A stretch of DNA of 64,000 bases from Homalodisca vitripennis. Its lineage: Eukaryota; Arthropoda; Insecta; Hemiptera; Cicadellidae. This document shows positions 24,396-37,510 of this stretch, one piece after another. The translations under genes and the position numbers were made by a program. The number at the start of each line of letters is the position of its first letter. The first letter of the stretch is position 1. Under the pieces are notes generated by a model. The model worked only from the letters and a program-made list of their open reading frames with translations, searched no databases and had not been told where the DNA came from. The stretch covers positions 145,536,501-145,600,500 of the forward strand of contig NC_060212.1 of NCBI RefSeq assembly GCF_021130785.1, read 5' to 3'.

Positions 24396-25714
24396 TACAT
24401 ATTTTGTTAGCATTCAACGTTGGCAGTTATCCTTTAAAAGTATCCATCGCGAGTGATAAACTTTGTAATACAAAATATTGCTGGGCGATGCCTCTTCCCG
24501 CTTCATGGGCAAAGTCAACATTTCCTACATACTACATTGAGCTTGTTACATACTAACCGATACTGGCCGATAGACAATTTTTATGACGTTATAAACATCG
24601 GACACATGGACATTAAAGTGCAAGGTATAAATTTCACACCTACATGCGTGTTTAAATTAAAAGAATATAAAGTTGCACGGTTAACAGCGCAGCTGTTGTT
24701 TATTTGCATAGTATTAGTACGAGTATTTGTGGTTTGTGTATGTGTTTCAATGGAAATTTTCAAATACATATGCAAATTTTTCAAATACAAATGCGTAAAT
24801 TTTTTCAATTAAAGGGCTGAAATTCGCTACCAAATTTATTCCTACAATTAATTTTAAAATTAAAATTATTCTGAGTTTGAAAAAATAGACTAATATGTAA
24901 TAACATGAATAATATTATAAATGACTACCAAATAGTACATATTTTTGTTTCCTCGGTCATGCCACATTTAGAACGTAAACTTGGATTGATATTTATATCT
25001 CAAATTTCCTTTAAAAGGATCGATTTCACCATTACATAATGTCCGGCTAAATATGTTTTATGATTGAAATGTAACGATTTCATTTACGAGAGATATTTAT
25101 CACAATTTTATAGTGCTTGATACTGAGAATGTTTTGAAACAATATCATAGTTGTGTTCGGTATCTAAAGAGCCTCAGAAAATATCGGCGACCCTCGCACT
25201 TCGACGCGCACACACCCTCACACGCGCAGCCCAGTCTACTTGCCGTTACTTTTGTTTCGATGACTTACATACTAGGCCTTAGCCTCTAAATCTGGCGTTT
25301 TTTTTTACATTTTCGATCTCAGGTTAATTTCAATTACCATTTTGTGATTTTTTGATTCTGCTGATTTTATTTCGTGAAAACAGTGTCCAAACACGAAATG
25401 ACTATGACATTCTTGACATTTTTAGGAATAAAGATATTATTTGATCAATTCAACTTTGTAATATGATTTCCTTAGACTCTTTTTAAACATGCATCTATTA
25501 ATGGAGTATATAAATAATATATTACAATAACTGATAGGTCAGTACCATCCAATACAAAATCTGGAAATGCTTCCGATCAATCCTCTTTAAAAATCATAAG
25601 AACTAAAACGATAATGGTGTTACTTTACTGTTAATCTGATCATGTAAGTGAACGATTGTTTTTGTTTAATATGTTAATATTTGATATTTAGTGCCCCAGA
25701 TACACCTTTCAGAA
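24396..25714. other. intergenic DNA
   Basis: No supported gene. The 119-codon plus-strand frame at 24453-24812 is hydrophobic and AT-driven, with no family resemblance. A short GC-rich CACACCCTCACACGCGCAG patch lies at 25208-25230. Confidence 0.45.
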
Positions 25715-26370
25715 GTATTAAACTCGGAACATACAATAAAAGTTTATATAGTATAAACATTTGTGGTGAGGAAACAAAATTTACTTACATAGACAATTTG
25801 CTCCTTAATGCAAACTTGTCCAAAACATAAAAAAGAATAAAATTTAAATTGGTGTATGAAAATGCAATTAGTTACAGACAATATAAGAATAATATGTAAT
25901 TGTAAGAATGGACTTTTCGTAAATTCGTCTGGTAAAATAAAGAGGTTATTCATTCAGATATTAATATAAAAATGTGTAATATTTATTTATGGTAAACATT
26001 AAATTAAACAATTGGAGATCATAAGTGAAATATTAGGCATATTTTTCTCTAATATTAAACTTGATACGTAAAATAAAAGTTTATATAATACAAACATTTG
26101 TGGTGAGTAAACAAAATGTAGCATACTTAATACAGGTTCCTTAATGAGAACTTGACCACAACATTAAAAATATTCAATTGGTGTATGAAAATGCAAATAA
26201 TTTCAGATAGTATAAGAATAAAATGTAATTGTAAGAAAGGGTTTCTCTCAACTTCGTCTGGTAAATAAATTGATTATTAATTCAGATATTAATATAAAAG
26301 TGTTTAATATTTATTTATGGTAAACACTACATCAATAAATTGGACATCATGTTAAATATTAGGCATATAG
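25715..26370. repeat. tandem duplication, units of about 328 and 315 bp
   Basis: Unit A (25715-26042) and unit B (26054-26370) share ordered blocks: AATAAAAGTTTATATA, AAACATTTGTGGTGAG, GGTGTATGAAAATGCAA, ATGTAATTGTAAGAA, CTTCGTCTGGTAAA, CAGATATTAATATAAAA, TATTTATTTATGGTAAACA and ATATTAGGCATA. Divergence is moderate with small indels, so the duplication is not recent. Noncoding. Confidence 0.9.
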
Positions 26371-26499
26371 AGATTTTGAATTAAAATTTATTATTTATTT
26401 TGGAAAAAAGTAATATAGGTATTGTTTAGAACAACTGTTCCATACTTTGTTTTTGTTTGATTTGTTGTATAATGTTTGTCACACAAACTTTAACTATTT

Positions 26500-26930
26500 A
26501 AATAAATACAATCTACTTGACGATGTAACACTCGTAAAATGACGGCGAGTCGAAGTGATGTGGCGACGGGAGGTCCCGGCAGTGGCCCGGTAGCGGACGG
26601 TCGCTAACGAACAGGAAGTCGCAAATACCGACCAGACTTCAATATAACCTCCATCAGATAACCTCAGATTGGACCTTGTTGCACACCTACGGCTGAAAAC
26701 AAACGGCAACGGCCAGTCATGCTCGTACCATTCTTCAGAGAGTCCATTGACATCGCCTGTGATTGGGCATGATGCCGTCCCCTGCTATCAGATGGAGGAA
26801 TTGGGAGCCGGGCTCGACCGCTTCCCATCGTCTCGGGCCGTCCGTAAACAAGTGGACGATGGGAATCTGGAGTCGTTGAGGGAAAACAGGATGGGATACT
26901 GGTAGCAGATGGTAGGCGAAAATCACTATT
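26500..26930. other. GC-rich island, unassigned
   Basis: GC-rich relative to both sides, with frames open on both strands (78 codons plus at 26669-26905; 63 and 71 codons minus). None is recognised. A candidate regulatory element or noncoding exon. Confidence 0.3.
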
Positions 26931-27419
26931 TTAACAAGCGAGTCCTTAAAGTCAATCGCGATCAGTTTTCTCTTTTAGAACCCCAGATTTTGTTGTATCG
27001 GCTGGTTCGATCTGTGTGGGAGGAAATACTTTGGAAGCAGATCTTAAATTTGACCTCGGTAGGGAAAGTATCAAATTCAAGTGTTTAACCAAAATATCTT
27101 AAGGTACTACGTATGTAAATAAACTTTGGTATACGATATATTTTCTGTATGTATCTTGTGTGTCATCTGAAATAAATTAGCGTTTCTTTAGGCGTAAAAA
27201 AATAATTAATGCATTAATACGTAATGCAATAAAATAGAAGGTCTCCTACCTTTTACCATACACCACACCACGTGTTGGGTAACATACTTAGTTGAGGTTT
27301 TATGGAAGTATATAGATAATTTTATTAAGCTAAATGTGCCACGTGTTTTATGTTATGTTACGTATTTACTTACTAAAATAACATATAACTGTAATCAGTT
27401 TGTTTACAAATGTATTTAT

Positions 27420-27660
27420 TCGAAATTTTTTCGTTGTAGTCATGGTTACCTATAAGACCAATGTAAGAATGTTCGCTAACCCCTAGAAACATTTCATGGA
27501 GTTATATGAACCATAATCGATCTTGATGTTGCTTGCATAGAAATTATGCTTCATGCAAAATGTCAAGCCTACAGGTCAGATAGTTCTCAATATGTCATGC
27601 GGAAAAACAGACAGGCAGATACACATATAGACAGAAATGGGAGCTCAGCCAATTAATAAT
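27420..27660 (-). repeat. dispersed repeat family member
   Basis: Contains TGTTGCTTGCATAGAAATTATG, CTTCATGCAAAATGTCAAGCC, ACAGACAGGCAGATA and ends GGGAGCTCAGCCAATTA. The same order occurs at 54480-54650 (GTTGTTGCTTGCATTAAAG ... GCTCTGCCAATTA), so both are copies of one family read on the minus strand. Confidence 0.6.
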
Positions 27661-27719
27661 ATCGAATGTGAAAATTTCGTACCCAACAATAATTATAGTT
27701 AAAAGACAACAAAGTTGAA

Positions 27720-28290
27720 TTAATATGTTCGGCATGCCAGAAAGTAGACTTCAATGCAATTTAACGGTGTTAGATTAAACACAATTAATAATAGAAAGGA
27801 AGAAGAGACTACGGAAGGAGAAGAATTATTGCAGAACATCAATGGGTTTGCAGACTGTAAAATGTACACTAGCAAACCCAATACATTGAAATGGATAACG
27901 CCAAGACCTGCATGAATTGTCCAACAATTTCCCAAGAGGTGGAATTGGCAAGGTTTCTGCTCGGCAGGCCGGTAGCGTCCTCCAATCATATTTCAGTGAA
28001 GGCGCCCTTGTTATGGCTGATATATAGTGCTTCCAGAGACAATGCTCCATAACAACACCATAGCACACCATTAGTGGCGGTGTGGGTGCCTGGCTCACCA
28101 CTCCTCATTAAAGTGTAGCTGCAACAGCAACACCTGGCCTCCGACACTCCTTCATCTTCCGCAGCCACCATTGCCACTGCCCTGCCGCTTAATTGCGGGC
28201 CTGCTCCATCACTTACCTGTCTGCCACAAGATACGTCCAGTTCTACAACGAGAGTTGCTGCTGATCATCGCGTCATCCAACACCATCCAG
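27720..28290. other. GC-richer region with a consensus splice donor on the minus strand
   Basis: From 27900 to 28290 the GC content rises. On the minus strand a perfect donor (ACAG then GTAAGT) falls at 28217/28216, preceded by a 70-base open stretch from an ATG at 28286. No protein family is recognised and no partner acceptor was identified. Given as a candidate only. Confidence 0.25.
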
Positions 28291-28487
28291 GTCAAAAAGA
28301 TTCAATACTTGCAGCTAAAGCTAACCCCAAGTACAATTTGAGGATTATGAAACATTGGATAAATGACCGATAAGTCTTTTTTAAAACCTCTTTCAAATTA
28401 GTGTTAACCACTATTCGATCAAAATTGTTGACTTCTGTTGCGGAACACAAGATTTTTACCAGCTTTAGATAATTGCTTTAGATAATT

Positions 28488-28779
28488 GTCTTTGATGCAA
28501 CTTGCACTACTTTACTGCCTGCCATACAACTCTTTCAAGAAAAACCACTCGTACCTTTTAAAATTTTCATCAAAGGTGAGTAATGTCTTTGATGCAACTT
28601 GCACTACTTTTACTGCCTGCCATACAACTCTTTCAAGAAAAACCACTCGTACCTTTTAAAATTTTCATCAAAGGTGAGTAATGTCTTTGATGCAACTTGC
28701 ACTACTTTACTGCCTGCCATACACCTCTTTCAAGAAAAACCACTCGTACCTTTTAAAATTTTCATTAAAGGTGAGTAAT
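28488..28779. repeat. 97-bp tandem repeat, three copies
   Basis: Copies start at 28488, 28585 and 28683 with GTCTTTGATGCAACTTGCAC and are almost identical; copy 2 has one extra T in its ACTACTTTT run. Each ends AAAGGTGAGTAAT, which contains the consensus splice donor AAAG/GTGAGT. Copy 1 is open in one frame through its whole length up to that donor. The near-identity indicates a recent duplication. Confidence 0.95.
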
Positions 28780-29600
28780 TTGCATCTTTTTTAAAAACTA
28801 ATTCTACGTTAGCATATTTTGATGACTAATCTACTGTTAACAATCAGTCCTGAGACTTATGCATTCTAGCATTTCGTTCAGGAGTTTCCATTCAATTATT
28901 CGTGAACGTTCAAATAAACACCTAATGAACAGAACATAAATTCCCTTTTGCTACAAGTAAAATCCAAAACAATCCTTTTCCACGATGAGAAACGTAAACT
29001 GTTTCCATAAAGTCTCTTAAAAATAGACTTCAGTTTAGTATCTTCAAATATTCAAAGTCCTCTGGTGTGTGTGCCTTCTCGCGGACATCTCTGGTACTGT
29101 TACCACCTGGTCTGTTGGCATAACTAAGAGCGCTTCGGCTATAACTTCAAGCGGCCTGCGGGATCAACGACAAAGGCATTAACTCCTGGTGCTACCGGTG
29201 CCATTAGGCTGTGTAACAGACCCGGTCACCGATACTTTACCGGCTACCGACTACCGGTTCCGCTATTCCGACCGGTGATATCATGCCCTTGTCGAGCACA
29301 TCAGTAAACTATGCCGACTGTTACCATTAATTTGTTTACTTGAAAATCGGAGTATAATGTTTTTTTTTTGTTTGAACAAACAGACTCAGTGCTCATCCGA
29401 TTTAATAGGATTTTGATGGGGGATAAAAAAAAAACAAGACAAGTAAAAGGGTTGTAATCAATCATGCAATCTTTTCTTCAATATGTTCTTTCACATTTGT
29501 TCTTTAAATTGGTATTACTCAATAATCTAATAAACCATGAGATACCAATACCTTTTTTACTAACTATGCGGTTATCTCTAACGGTAAGGTAACTACAAAG
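28780..29600. other. intergenic, with an ACCGG-rich patch at 29180-29290
   Basis: Between 29185 and 29280 the word ACCGG or its complement occurs repeatedly (CTACCGGTGCC, TTTACCGGCTACC, CTACCGGTTCC, CGACCGGTGAT). The cluster resembles a set of Grainyhead-type (AACCGGTT-like) sites. Nothing coding is seen. Confidence 0.3.
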
Positions 29601-30240
29601 GACAGCAAAGGCTAAATAACGATGCGTGACAATATAACGCGTACGCAAGAGAGGGTGTTAGTGCGCATAAATGGAGTAGTAAGATTGATTGATCGAGGAG
29701 ATCGAGACAGAGTTGCAATCGATGTTCTGCGGTGAGACCGACACAGCCGGAAAAGGAAACATGAAGTTTTAATGTGGCAGTTGGTGAGATCGGACCACAA
29801 AAAGTGACACGCCGTGATACATGGCGACTAGGTGGAGGTGGTCACATGTCTCAACCACCACCCCATGCTTCCTCTCCAGGCCTTTCCATTCTCCTTGGAG
29901 CGTTAACAGATTTTTGATCTGATGTGTTGAACGCGAAGTAATTAGATGGAACAAAGTATGGCAGGGAGATCGGCGTGTAATTGCCAGCAACTGCGTCACC
30001 GCCCCATACCGGAGCCAGAGGTGTTGAGCTCAAATGTGGCGATATATTGAAGTCAACTAAAGAATACTACTGCAGAACACGCCAAGCCGGCCTCGACCTG
30101 GTGACCACTAGCAAATAGCTTCCCGCACGACAGACCGAAGAAAAACAATTCACCTGGAAACAATCCCTGCTGCGACTTGTAGGGCAAGTTGCATCCTGTG
30201 ACAAACATCCGGTTAAGGGATCCTTTTAAGAATGTGTTTT
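29601..30240. other. GC-rich island, unassigned
   Basis: Higher GC than surroundings, with short overlapping frames on the minus strand (60-76 codons) that match nothing I know. Candidate regulatory island. Confidence 0.3.
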
Positions 30241-30539
30241 CCAGAATATGAAACTCTAGAATTCAATTGAATTGATTCAATCATATTTGTGTTAAATATT
30301 TGATTAAAATAGTAAACTATTGCTCATCTAATAAAATACATGTTTTCTGATTCATTAATTATTCTATCTCGTAATTATCATGTATCATTCACCAAGGAAA
30401 CTTGATTCTTGTCTTCTCTCTTTTGTTTCTTCTCGGCGATCAAAGGCGGAACCTTGGAATTATCAAACCAGTTGTCAACGCATAATGCATAATGTAAAAC
30501 CTTTCATTACCGTATGCCATATTCACTTGTAAATTCAAA

Positions 30540-31170
30540 GGTAATGACATTATTGTTTCCACTTTAGTGGGTGTAGTAACTGTATTACTACTCAGTGATA
30601 ATTTTCAATTAAATGTTAATTGTAATCAACTGTTCTGTGTAAATATTGTTTTATGACAGCACAAATAGATGTTTATTTCATTTAACCACTACTTTCAACA
30701 TGTACACGTTAATAGTCTTGAAAGCATAGAGTAAGCTTGGTAGTAATAACACTTCTTATTTCAAACATTTTTCAACCGCTGTTGAGCACAGAATAAGAGC
30801 ATGTAAAGATTAGAAAATTAAACAATTGTAGTACAAAAAACTTTTAAAATTTGCACATTTTAGCAATTATTAAGTATGGGGTGATTGATTAGTCCAATTC
30901 AGATATCAAAGACAAAGTTACCTTGTAACTTTCGCAACAGATTCAAAAACTGTTATAAAAAACACATCTTAATATTTTTTTTACTGAATTAGACCGTTTA
31001 GAAAATTCAACTATGACACCATAAATACCGTATATCGTGGAATAAATTACAATCATTAGTCATAGGTATACACCTTTTTGATCGAAATAGGCGTTTCAGA
31101 CCTGCATACTTGTATATATATACCTGATCGGGACATCAAAGCAAAATTAAATTGTTTCAAAATGACATAG
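30540..31170. repeat. decayed Helitron-like copy
   Basis: Bases 30605-30830 align with 35258-35455 over ordered blocks: TTAATTGTAATCAAC/TGTAATTAACAG, TCTGTGTAAA, TTTTATGACA, TTTAACTACT, AGCTTGRTAGTAA and a TGTTRAGCACRGARTAAG block. Further right, GAAATAGGCGTTTCAGACCTG and GATCGGGACATC recall blocks at 38500-38570. No defined ends remain. Confidence 0.5.
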
Positions 31171-31730
31171 AGACCTATTATTCATTTTATCAAGAGCGTG
31201 TAAACTTAAAATTTAAGAACTTCGACTTTAGGAATCCTCCAAAATGGCCTAAATAGTCAATTTGCTTATGAACTCGTTTATCACTAAATATTGAAGAGAA
31301 GTTAGAGTTCTTTCATGGTACCTATAAAACCTATTTCACTCTCAAACCTGAGGACTCAAAACACTATTTATACTTAAATCTAAAACGGATAAGAAAATTG
31401 GAACATTTTTTAGTGATTATCACCTACGTGTTTAGAGTGTGGTTTAAATTGAATAAGCCTAAGATGTCCCCGTTTTTCATTAGGAATTTGCGTATGAAAT
31501 CGGGGGTGACTTCTAGTTTACAATAAGGGAATAGGCCATACAATGCGTTTTCGTTCAGTTATAATTTGGGTTATGGAAACATTGCCATCCATACACAATC
31601 TAACAACGTTTCCTTAAGAAAAAACTATGGATCCATACATATGCAATTATTGCACTATTTTAATAGTGTTGCTATGTAAATTACTGAACGATTCGTATGA
31701 AATGCAAAGATTCCAAATGTGATTTAGAAA
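31171..31730. other. AT-rich intergenic DNA
   Basis: Nothing recognised. Confidence 0.5.
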
Positions 31731-32370
31731 TTCTAACCTAAAAGCCAAAGAGGAGAGACTTAACAGAATAAAAGAAGAGAACCTCTCCAAATGTACACAA
31801 ATGATTTCAGGATTGCTATTAAGCTCTAGCTATCAAGTAAGGATCATCAGTCACTCTAGAAGGACAACATAGTCATGTACTTTATCAACCCAGTGTCTTT
31901 AAGAGTCTAGGAACTATCAGACCCTGAAAACTCCTCCAGAGGCTGAGAACTCCACAGGGTGGAAGATCTTAAGAGCTGAAATTCCTATTGAAATTCCCAT
32001 AAGACGGTTGCTCCCGTAGACGTAAAACATAGAGAGAGTTAAAATTTGTCGAGTTTAGTGCCCTCCGTGAGTTCACAGAGCTAGAAAATCTTTTTAGAAG
32101 GCTGGAGTTAAGGGCTCTCAAAGTCAGCGAGCTCTTCTTATATGCTGAGGCCTTCAATAGCTCAAAGCACCCTGATACTCCTGCAGGCTGAGAGCTACTA
32201 CCATATGGGAAAGTGTTCAGGGCGAGAGCTTCTGGATCCTAGACGGCATTAAGGGGTAACGTAGAATCATAGCTGAATTTTCTTGGAATCCGTAGGTTAT
32301 AGAAACCGAGAAGTACTAGAGGTTAGATAGACCTAAAAGCCAAGAGGTCGAGTCCCTTTCATACCTGAGT
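31731..32370. repeat. possible degenerate GAGCTC/CTGAGA-rich repeat
   Basis: Words such as AGGCTGAGAACTCC, GGCTGAGAGCTACT, AGTCAGCGAGCTCTTC and TTAAGGGCTCTC recur at irregular 25-60 base spacing, mostly at 31910-32240. It looks like a very old minisatellite, but the period is not defined by eye. Confidence 0.3.
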
Positions 32371-35035
32371 TCAGAAGTAAGACAGAAATATAGGCACTTA
32401 AACTTTGCGCTCAGCGAGCCAAAATATCATGCTTTATTTATTTTTAGTCACAAACAAATAAAATGGTCCTACTTTATTTTGTATAACACATGGCTGATTT
32501 TAGAATGCCACATTGAGTCTTCACGACCATTGTTCAGGGAAAATATCCCGTAATTGATATAATAGAACTACAAAACTCTTAACAAAATCATATTCTACAC
32601 AAACATGATGTATGGTAACCTAACAGCCTTAAAAAATGATGTCTTTGTTAAAAGATTCTGTATATAGTAATACTTAATACTTTTTGGTGAAGTGGTTGCA
32701 TGTTTATTTAACCACTTTCTGGTAGGTAGGATTATAAGTTGCCTACCAGCCAGTCTTGTGTGTGACTGGTAGTTGTGGCATCGATTCAGAATTTAACTGT
32801 AGCAATGGGAAAGTCTACTAAAACTTTAATAATATTTTCTAAAACTAATGAAAATAACAGTTTATCATGGAATTCGTTCACCAAATTATTACAAATCTGT
32901 AGAAGGACATTCTACTTCACAAAAGAACTGGAGGATCGATATGTTTTAAGTTACGTACGTAAAACATTTCATTTATTTATCTCATTTACATACATAGAAA
33001 TATAGTGATAATAATATACACGAGGGTACCCACATGGGCAAAAGCCTGTGTGTGAGAACCGAGTTCATCTTCACTCGAGTTTGCAATCACAAATAGTACT
33101 AATATACAATGTAAATTTTAGAACAAAATTAAAATTGTATGATAAAGCGAATATACTTAACCACTAAGTTGCATACATATTTAATGAAATTCCTTGTGTT
33201 GCTAAAATAAAAGTGTACTAACAGCAAGATTTCGGGTGAATGCACTTATCGTTCTTTTGAGGTAAGCTATTGTTTTAGTTAAGTGTTAAAGATGATTACT
33301 GATGTAGCAATTTCAGAAGACAAGTGGTCTTGACAAAGGGTCGTGGCAGTAAAACAGTGATGTTGGACGATATCCAGAAGAACCATCCAGAGAGGAGCGA
33401 TCACAGTAAAGAAGTGTCCAGGCACCACAGAACAAACAATGGGGGAGCGGCAACAAGTTGTATTTAGTGCCCGTGCCATTTGTTTGAATAAACATGAGAA
33501 CATAACTAAGGTCATCAAGTCACATCTGTTGATTGGGTAAACACATTGTTGTGGCTGTAGATACATCAGCTGGTAGTACATAAGTCAAATCCCTCGGGAT
33601 ACTCTGTATGCGCCACGTGTTGGAAATTATCACGCCAACAAATTATTGTTTACCGCTTCCAATGAAGTTCACATTCTTTTCGACTCTATCATCTTGAAAA
33701 CAGATAACCTGTGGTTGTTGAATGCATAATAAGTATGTCTCTTCTAATATACGGCGTTGTAAAGCTTGATACGTGGGAAGAGCAACGCTCTCAAACACAT
33801 GTTCATTATGCTGACTAGTTTATTGATAGCCTTTACTGATTGGATTATATAGAAACCTCATTAGGAACTTATAGGATTGAGCTAATTCCTTATCACTTCA
33901 ACGATTAACATTGTTGCCGTGAAAGGAGGGACTAAATGCAATAACAAATGATACCTGTAATATTTTAGATTTTAATATAACGACAATTTTATTTCTGTCT
34001 GGGTAAATTTGAAAGTTGTGTTTTAGTTTTGAAAACAACATTACCTCTGTTTTTTACACAGCCGATGGAAAGGCAGAATGGATTATAAAGAGTTAAATTG
34101 ATCACAATACTTCTTTGGATGCAACGCCGTTAGAGATATACAAATATAAAAGATGAATGTAGCCATATCCATAACCAGATGGACTACAGAAAAAGAAACA
34201 GAGAAATATGAAGCAAAAGTTGAAAAACAAATTGGTTTCTGACGGGAACAAGTGATCAAAGGAACTGAAAAACAGTGTTATAACAAAATTAAAGAATTAC
34301 TAAGTTGTACTATGGAAATACAATAATTAGGAATAATAATAATAACTTGGAAAACACAAAAACTTGCGTGAAAATTTATTTCCTCCATCTTGTCAACGAA
34401 TGAAGGCCATGAAGCGTAATTTTTAAGCATTTCCTCATATATTTTTGCTTCAGAAATGCCTTCAGAGAAAACAAACATAACATGTGAGTGAACCTAATAG
34501 TTCCAAAAATGTGGACAAGAATTCCAAATAATACCTTAGCAGAAAGAAACTCCTTTGACATAACATCTATAAACGTGTTCTTTTACAATTTAATGAATGT
34601 CAAATAATCAGATTAAAATTTAGTTTTTTGACAAATATATCGTTACTGCCCTGAAAGAACTGCGTAGATCGACCCTAGACTTAAATAAATACTCCGTTAC
34701 GGACAGAAAAAAAGAGGGTTTCCTAAAGGCGAATGCATTACACTTCTTAATGAAGGCTTGATCTGTATTTAATAATAAAGTTTTAATTTATTCAACTTTA
34801 GTAATTATTATTTTAAGAAATCTAGCGAAACACATATTTAAATATGCATTTTCCGGTCTGTATGTCGGTATATATTTTATAAAAATTACATTTAAAAATG
34901 TTTAAGCAACACAGCTTAAATGTAACACATGTATTGTTACTATAGTTAAGTATAATCGTGAGAAATAGAGTTTCTAAATATCAAAGGTTTTAACTTTTAA
35001 TACAATATTTTATGGAAATTTAATGGTATTTCTAA
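32371..35035. other. AT-rich intergenic DNA
   Basis: No supported gene. A stretch at 33316-33470 follows a good acceptor-like TTTCAG and is open in one plus-strand frame to a TAG, while the minus strand is open for 100 codons over the same bases. No family resemblance on either strand. Confidence 0.4.
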
Positions 35036-35591
35036 TAATATTATAAATGCGAAAGTGCCTTTCTTTGTTTGTTTTGCTTTCACGCGCAAACCATTCCACC
35101 CGTTGTACTTAAATTGTACATCCGTTATTAGAGTTCCTGGTATGAACATAGGCTTATTATTATTTCCAAAATCCCTCCGGGCTAGGCCTCACAGGTTTCT
35201 AAAGTAGTAAAAGTCCCATCTTGGTCTCTTAAGTTGCGAAATTTTTTTGATGGAGTCTGTTAAATGTAATTAACAGATCTGTGTAAACATAGTTTTATGA
35301 CATCACAAAAATATGCTTAATTAATTTAACTACTATTTTTAGTCTGTTTACCTATATAGTGTGAAAGTATACAGGAAGCTTGATAGTAAAAAGAGTTATT
35401 CCAATCAATGTTAAGCACGGAGTAAGAAAATATCCAGAGAAGAAAATTTTACACTGTTTGTCACATTTTCATGGTCCTGGCGACAAGGCAAACCCAATAT
35501 TGGCGTCCGAAATATAGCTCACTCGAACCAGCAGTGGTTATACACGTGCAATGCTTTCGAAATTGCTTGCGAAGCCGAGGATAACTGCTAG
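35036..35591 (+). mobile_element. Helitron-like non-autonomous element 1
   Basis: The left part reads ATTATAAATGCGAAAGTG followed by TTTGTTTG and GCTTTCACGCGCAAAC, wording typical of abundant non-autonomous insect elements of the Lep1/Helitron kind. The right end reads GCGAAGCCGAGGATAACTG followed by CTAG, then T, which fits the Helitron rule of a CTRR end next to T. Length is about 555 bp. It shares an internal block with 30.6-30.8 kb. There is no Rep/helicase coding. The left boundary is approximate. The family assignment rests on recalled terminal wording. Confidence 0.45.
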
Positions 35592-37510
35592 TACAATATA
35601 TTAATAAATAACGGGATATTGAATTAAAAAGCAAAATGCCATATAACACTTTTTAAATGATATTATTTCTTGTTAATCGTAAAAGCTAACAAAGATATGT
35701 GTTTTACTTCACAAGATTAGCCAAGTATGTTGGATAAAACAAACCGTATAATGATTACTGATACTATCATAGAATAGTGCAATTTTATTACATTGTTTCC
35801 AACATTTGGAAAACATATAAACCTATTGGTATTCCAATATAGTTACAATGTTTTTAAAATAGGGATTATGTGGATCAATCATTGAAACATTTTGAAACAT
35901 GTATTATCAATAATTGTTGTCGATATTTTATTAATTTACTATGTATTATGTGCTTCAATGATAATTTATATTGAAACTTGAAAACTTCTATAATTTAACA
36001 CTATAAGTTACATAATAGTATTTTTTTCACGATTAATGCCAAGTCTACTTACGATACAAGATACGAAAACAATTTTCCAAAAAAATACACTCTCGTACAG
36101 ACAGGCAAGCGTAAAACAGCATTTTGGACATGTGTTTCATGGTTTTCTTTACCCTTGAACTAATTTCCGAAATATTGGTCAATTGTTATAGTACACCCTG
36201 TTGTAATGCACCAAAACTTATAAATAATACTCTTAAATATTTAATAATATTCGAAGATCAAAAAGAAGAAAAAATAAAACGTGAGGGTTAAGACGTTTTG
36301 AATTTTTTTTTAAATAGTGTTATAAAATGTTTATTTTATAAGTTTAGGCTATTTTATCGTCAAGATAATTTAACGGGAAAAATTCGGATATTGCCACAGA
36401 TTTAAATAACTTTGTACATGCAGTAATAAATAACTTAAAATAAAGTAAATGGTTCAATTAAAAGTAGATGGCTGATCGAAAACCAACAGATGATTTCTTA
36501 ATGGTTTTCGAGTGACATATAGCCAGGTCCTACTTTTTCAATAAAAGAATTCCAGAGAGTTCCTGTAACTAAAGACTCAATGAGAATCATATTTCTTAAA
36601 ATTTTACTACGAAGCATTGCTCATCTGAGATAATAAAAATGAATGTCAATTCAAATACCAATTTAACTATTCCTGATAAAATTCACTCCAGGAAGGTGCA
36701 CTTGATATTAACATAAACAATCTTATACTCTTAGTTAGGGCATGATTTAGAAATTACCTGCAAATGGTAGTACATAGTTGTATTAAAAAATAAATTGTAA
36801 CTTACCATATCAAGCGAAATCTGAAATACTTATGTAATGCAATAATAATGAGCGGAGCGTCGGCAAATATTGTTATATTGGTCTTATGGATAACATGATA
36901 AAAACGTAAAAATAGCAGAATAAACAAATGTGGAACCAGTACAACAATATGAGCTTTTTAACTTTTGAAAAAATATGTAGATTATTTCAAAAAAAAAAAA
37001 AAAATAGAGTGAAAGCTAATGTTTAAAATTGGCGACAAGATCTGATCTCATCGAACTCTCTCGTTTTAGAACACTTCCTATCTCATCGGAACCTTATTAT
37101 TTAAACACTGGTATGAAACATAACTCAATGAACAAAAATGTGAATGTATAATAAGATAAATATACCGATAAAGATCATCTGTAGGCTTCAAAATTTGCAT
37201 GGAACTTAATTTATACATATACAAGAATTAAATGGTGCACGACCTAAAATGGAATTTGGGTAAGGGTTAAGGAAGCACATAGTAGGCTGACACAATTCCT
37301 TTTTCCCTATGGGAGAAATGAAAAAAAAAAAAAATTGTATGGTGTACGTCGATTTATTCAACTGCAGATAGTCTCGAGGAATGTAATGACATAAATTTGG
37401 CATGCAACTCCACACAACCCTGTTAATCGACACGTGGTATGGCGTACTCCGACCTTCTAATATTAATAGGGGTGCGCAACAGTGTAACGGGTACTGCACA
37501 TACCACTACA
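35592..37510. other. AT-rich intergenic DNA
   Basis: No gene, array or RNA gene recognised. A 15-base A run at about 36990 and a 14-base A run at about 37321 are simple tracts. Confidence 0.5.

Noticed and set aside
24453..24812. 119-codon plus-strand ORF with a hydrophobic stretch
   Set aside because: Hydrophobicity follows from AT-rich composition; overlapping minus-strand frame and no family resemblance.
33279..33581. Possible exon after a good acceptor (plus strand) and a 100-codon minus-strand frame
   Set aside because: No family resemblance, no matching donor; kept only as a note.
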